A model generated the notes under the pieces. That model was not told where the DNA came from and made no database searches. It was given only the letters and a program-made list of their open reading frames with translations. The position numbers and the translations under genes are program-made. From an uncultured Lachnospiraceae bacterium (GTDB taxonomy: Bacteria; Bacillota; Clostridia; Lachnospirales; Lachnospiraceae), in NCBI GenBank assembly GCA_910584965.1, contig CAJUDZ010000050.1, forward strand, positions 1 to 17,877: a DNA stretch of 17,877 nucleotides, given 5' to 3'. Position 1 is the stretch's first letter. Each line of letters starts with the position of its first letter. Below, in pieces: positions 15,037 to 17,877 of this stretch.

Positions 15037-17551
15037 GGAAATTCTCCACCGCCGCCGGGGTTACAATCATTTCTTTACATTCCAATATGTCTCAATTTAA
15101 ACGTTCCGCAAATGCCGCAATTCACAATCCCTTGCATTCTTTACATTCCAATATGTCTCAATTTAAACCCATTCTGTCATATTCCCCTTCAAGCCTGTGT
15201 TGTACTTTACATTCCAATATGTCTCAATTTAAACCCCACGATTTAATTACTTCAAATCCTTTTTCTAAAAACTTTACATTCCAATATGTCTCAATTTAAA
15301 CGAATAATCTAAAGGAGATGGGATGAACGTGTATTTTGACTTTACATTCCAATATGTCTCAATTTAAACTCAAGCATGTTGATAAGGTCAATATGTGATT
15401 GCTTCACTTTACATTCCAATATGTCTCAATTTAAACCCAAATACGCCCAGTCCGGCACTTCCGACAGCTTGCCTTTACATTCCAATATGTCTCAATTTAA
15501 ACCCAATAATATTTGCCGTAAGCTGTTGCCCCTGTTCACCTTTACATTCCAATATGTCTCAATTTAAACTACTTTGCATACTTCTTTATCGTTTCAATAA
15601 ATCCTGCTTTACATTCCAATATGTCTCAATTTAAACTTAAATATGTCTTTTAGTTTATTTGCATAATCAAGAATCTTTACATTCCAATATGTCTCAATTT
15701 AAACCCTCCGCTCTGTATTTCCCTCATTATAGCAATTTTCTTTACATTCCAATATGTCTCAATTTAAACGCCGTACTGGTTCGTCAATGGCAATACCTAT
15801 GTACCTTTACATTCCAATATGTCTCAATTTAAACAATTGAATCATTTAAGAAATAATTATCCTGATTTACTTTACATTCCAATATGTCTCAATTTAAACC
15901 ATTTTAATAATAACATTATTTATGTCGTAAGCCGTCTTTACATTCCAATATGTCTCAATTTAAACATTTATACTGTCTGTAACTTTACATTTTATTTCTT
16001 ACTTTACATTCCAATATGTCTCAATTTAAACCTTTGAAATGTTCCGCCAGAATGTCAACAGGATACCTTTACATTCCAATATGTCTCAATTTAAACTGCG
16101 GATTGACATAGTAAGATACGATATTGTTGATCTTTACATTCCAATATGTCTCAATTTAAACCAACATGTTCATTAACCCCTAAAACATATGTACCTCTCT
16201 TTACATTCCAATATGTCTCAATTTAAACCCGCTCACTGCATGGAATCCAGCTGCCGATTTTGGGTCTTTACATTCCAATATGTCTCAATTTAAACTATTT
16301 ATTTCACCCTCTGATTCAAAGAGATTGACTACTTTACATTCCAATATGTCTCAATTTAAACTAGCCGCTTCTTCCGGCTCTATGTACTTCCATCCAACTT
16401 TACATTCCAATATGTCTCAATTTAAACTCTTCAATTTCTGCCATACTATTATCCTTTCAGAAACTTTACATTCCAATATGTCTCAATTTAAACTCTGTAC
16501 TTCTTCCAGATCGGAACCCAATTCTGTCACTTTACATTCCAATATGTCTCAATTTAAACGCCCCTGTCCGGTACGGTGCATAACATCTGTAATAACTTTA
16601 CATTCCAATATGTCTCAATTTAAACCCTGCATCATGCGCTGGAAATCCTTCCTTGCCTTAACTTTACATTCCAATATGTCTCAATTTAAACAAAAGTGCC
16701 GCTTTGTGCGGTGCTTACATAAAACAGGCTTTACATTCCAATATGTCTCAATTTAAACTTGGTTTGAAAAGGCGAAAGCGCAGCACAAGCAGGCTTTACA
16801 TTCCAATATGTCTCAATTTAAACCAAGCATATTGATAAGGTCAATCTGACTTTGATTCACTTTACATTCCAATATGTCTCAATTTAAACGGGTGGAGTAG
16901 GACTGGCCAGAATCACCACTACCAACTTTACATTCCAATATGTCTCAATTTAAACCAGGAGGAAAACATGGATTGTGATGAAATTATTTTACTTTACATT
17001 CCAATATGTCTCAATTTAAACCCACCGCTCCAGTAGAAAAGGATTAGAGGCAATGTTGAACTTTACATTCCAATATGTCTCAATTTAAACTCCCCGAACA
17101 TCTTCTACTGCCGGAATGGCGCTTTACTTTACATTCCAATATGTCTCAATTTAAACGGAACTGCCGTCACACCTATTACCCCTTTATTCCCTTTACATTC
17201 CAATATGTCTCAATTTAAACTCCAAAGTACACCGGCCGCGCCCTGATCATCAACACTTTACATTCCAATATGTCTCAATTTAAACATGTATGTGCAGGTT
17301 ACGATCACAGTATTCAATAAGCTTTACATTCCAATATGTCTCAATTTAAACACGGGGCCTTCGACAAGACTGAGGCGATGCTGATCTCCTTTACATTCCA
17401 ATATGTCTCAATTTAAACCAGAGGAGGAAGCCAGGCAACACTGGACGCTTCAGAACTTTACATTCCAATATGTCTCAATTTAAACTTTACCTGCTGCCGA
17501 CCGGCTGGCTCAGCAGAAAGGCTTTACATTCCAATATGTCTCAATTTAAAC
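14877..17551 (-). CRISPR. CRISPR array, 41 repeats and 40 spacers, type I-B-like repeat
   Basis: The 30-base repeat, read on the minus strand, begins GTTTAAAT and ends ATGTAAAG, the ending typical of clostridial type I-B repeats, whose last eight bases become the crRNA 5' handle. Repeats start (plus coordinates) at 14877, 14942, 15007, 15073, 15139, 15205, 15272, 15340, 15407, 15473, 15540, 15607, 15675, 15740, 15805, 15870, 15936, 16002, 16067, 16132, 16199, 16266, 16332, 16398, 16464, 16530, 16596, 16662, 16729, 16794, 16860, 16926, 16992, 17061, 17127, 17191, 17256, 17322, 17389, 17456 and 17522. Spacers are 34-39 bases, mostly 35-37. The 38 right-hand repeats look identical; the three left ones are decayed. 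Decay at the left and the repeat orientation both put the leader on the right and transcription on the minus strand. Spacers read as coding frames on both strands, as expected for DNA targeting. No cas gene is in the window. Confidence 0.97.
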
Positions 17552-17644
17552 CCGTAACCCGCCGCCCATCTCCAGTCGAGCGATCATGCCATTTGTTTTG
17601 TCTACCTGTTCTCTTTGCCACACTTATATTGCATCATTTCTATC

Positions 17645-17673
17645 ATAATAACACCATAAGGGCTTAAATCCAA
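17645..17673 (-). promoter_or_regulatory. Probable CRISPR leader promoter
   Basis: On the minus strand: -35 TTGGAT (17668-17673), 17-base spacer, -10 TATTAT (17645-17650). Transcription would start near 17638 and reach the first repeat after roughly 87 bases. A perfect TTGACA (17689-17694) lies a little upstream but has no matching -10 at 16-18 bases. Confidence 0.5.
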
Positions 17674-17774
17674 GTAAAATTCAATAATTGTCAACCTAAC
17701 ACCATTTAAGCACTATTGGCAGTCGACAATTACTATCTGTGGTCTGTCATATACGGTTTTCCCTGCCGGCTCTC

Positions 17775-17800
17775 AAAAAACAAAGAAACGCTTCTCTGTT
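17775..17800 (-). terminator. Intrinsic terminator upstream of the CRISPR leader
   Basis: On the minus strand a nine-pair stem (17792-17800 with 17779-17787, one G-U pair, four-base loop) is followed by a run of six T residues (17775-17780 as A on the plus strand). It would end a minus-strand transcript coming from beyond the right edge, possibly a cas operon, just before the leader. Confidence 0.65.
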
Positions 17801-17877
17801 ACCTCAAAAATACATTTTATAAAAGTAAACGGTAGATAGTGCGTACCTATACAAAACTGGAGCAAACCTGTATGATA

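Larger units (their letters stand above)
17552..17877 (-). other. Probable CRISPR leader region, no supported gene
   Basis: The 326 bases right of the last repeat hold no convincing gene. From about 17591 the sequence is AT-rich and contains a promoter (17645-17673), an inverted repeat TAATTGTC/GACAATTA (17685-17692 and 17725-17732) and a minus-strand terminator (17775-17800). The first about 39 bases next to the repeat are different: about two-thirds GC and spacer-like. Two minus-strand frames are open from the window edge to stops at 17804 and 17773. Either could be the tail of a gene such as cas2, but neither shows a recognisable motif. Confidence 0.55.

Noticed and set aside
14535..15299. 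Long plus-strand open frame entering the array
   Set aside because: Its C-terminal half is the repeat translated over and over (LHSNMSQFK); the rest is antisense to the QueG-like gene. Repeat plus spacer is often 66 bases, so frames stay open by accident.
15819..17667. Several repeat-rich small proteins with LHSNMSQFK, LYIPICLNLN or FTFQYVSI motifs
   Set aside because: All are the CRISPR repeat read in its three plus-strand frames, with no ribosome sites; they are not repeat proteins.
17773..17877. C-terminal tail of cas2 or another cas gene at the right edge
   Set aside because: Two minus-strand frames are open to the window edge but only 23-34 residues are visible and no Cas motif is recognisable, so I do not call a gene.

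Overview
The window looks like a chromosomal segment of a low-to-moderate GC Firmicute, most likely a gut Clostridium of the Lachnospiraceae type. This is an inference from the strong AGGAGG-type ribosome sites, TATAAT-type promoters, an IS66-like element, a DUF5713-like gene, a DUF5107-TPR protein with an AraC regulator, and a CRISPR repeat of the type I-B style seen in clostridia. No rRNA, tRNA or cas gene is visible.

Layout. (1) 1-497 is the end of an IS66-family element carrying tnpA. (2) 498-2,572 is an AT-rich patchwork: a broken histidine-phosphatase-like 5' end, a 36-codon orphan ORF, an unknown five-helix membrane protein, a DUF5713-like protein and an alpha/beta hydrolase, with unexplained filler between them. 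(3) 2,652-3,416 is an inositol-monophosphatase-family gene with its own strong promoter. (4) 3,575-8,500 is a three-gene minus-strand operon. It encodes an unusual regulator (XRE helix-turn-helix fused to an AIR-synthase/PurM-like domain with an eroded active site), followed by the two half-transporters of a heterodimeric ABC exporter. All three genes are translationally coupled. (5) 8,689-12,120 is a large cytoplasmic DUF5107-TPR protein, divergent from an AraC-family activator (12,420-13,271). (6) 13,315-14,813 is a coupled pair: a short QueG-like double 4Fe-4S protein and a nitroreductase. (7) 14,877-17,551 is a CRISPR array of 41 repeats and 40 spacers. (8) 17,552-17,877 is its probable leader, with a terminator for whatever lies further right.

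The array reads on the minus strand. Its repeats decay towards the left, so the leader and newest spacers are on the right. Any cas operon would be expected beyond the right edge. With no terminator seen at the left end, array transcripts may run into the QueG-like/nitroreductase operon.

The best candidates for something undescribed are the XRE-PurM-like regulator locked to an ABC exporter, and the DUF5107-TPR/AraC pair. The array holds a clear record of repeated sampling of one phage gene: two spacers share 30 of 36 bases, and their differences fall in a coding pattern.
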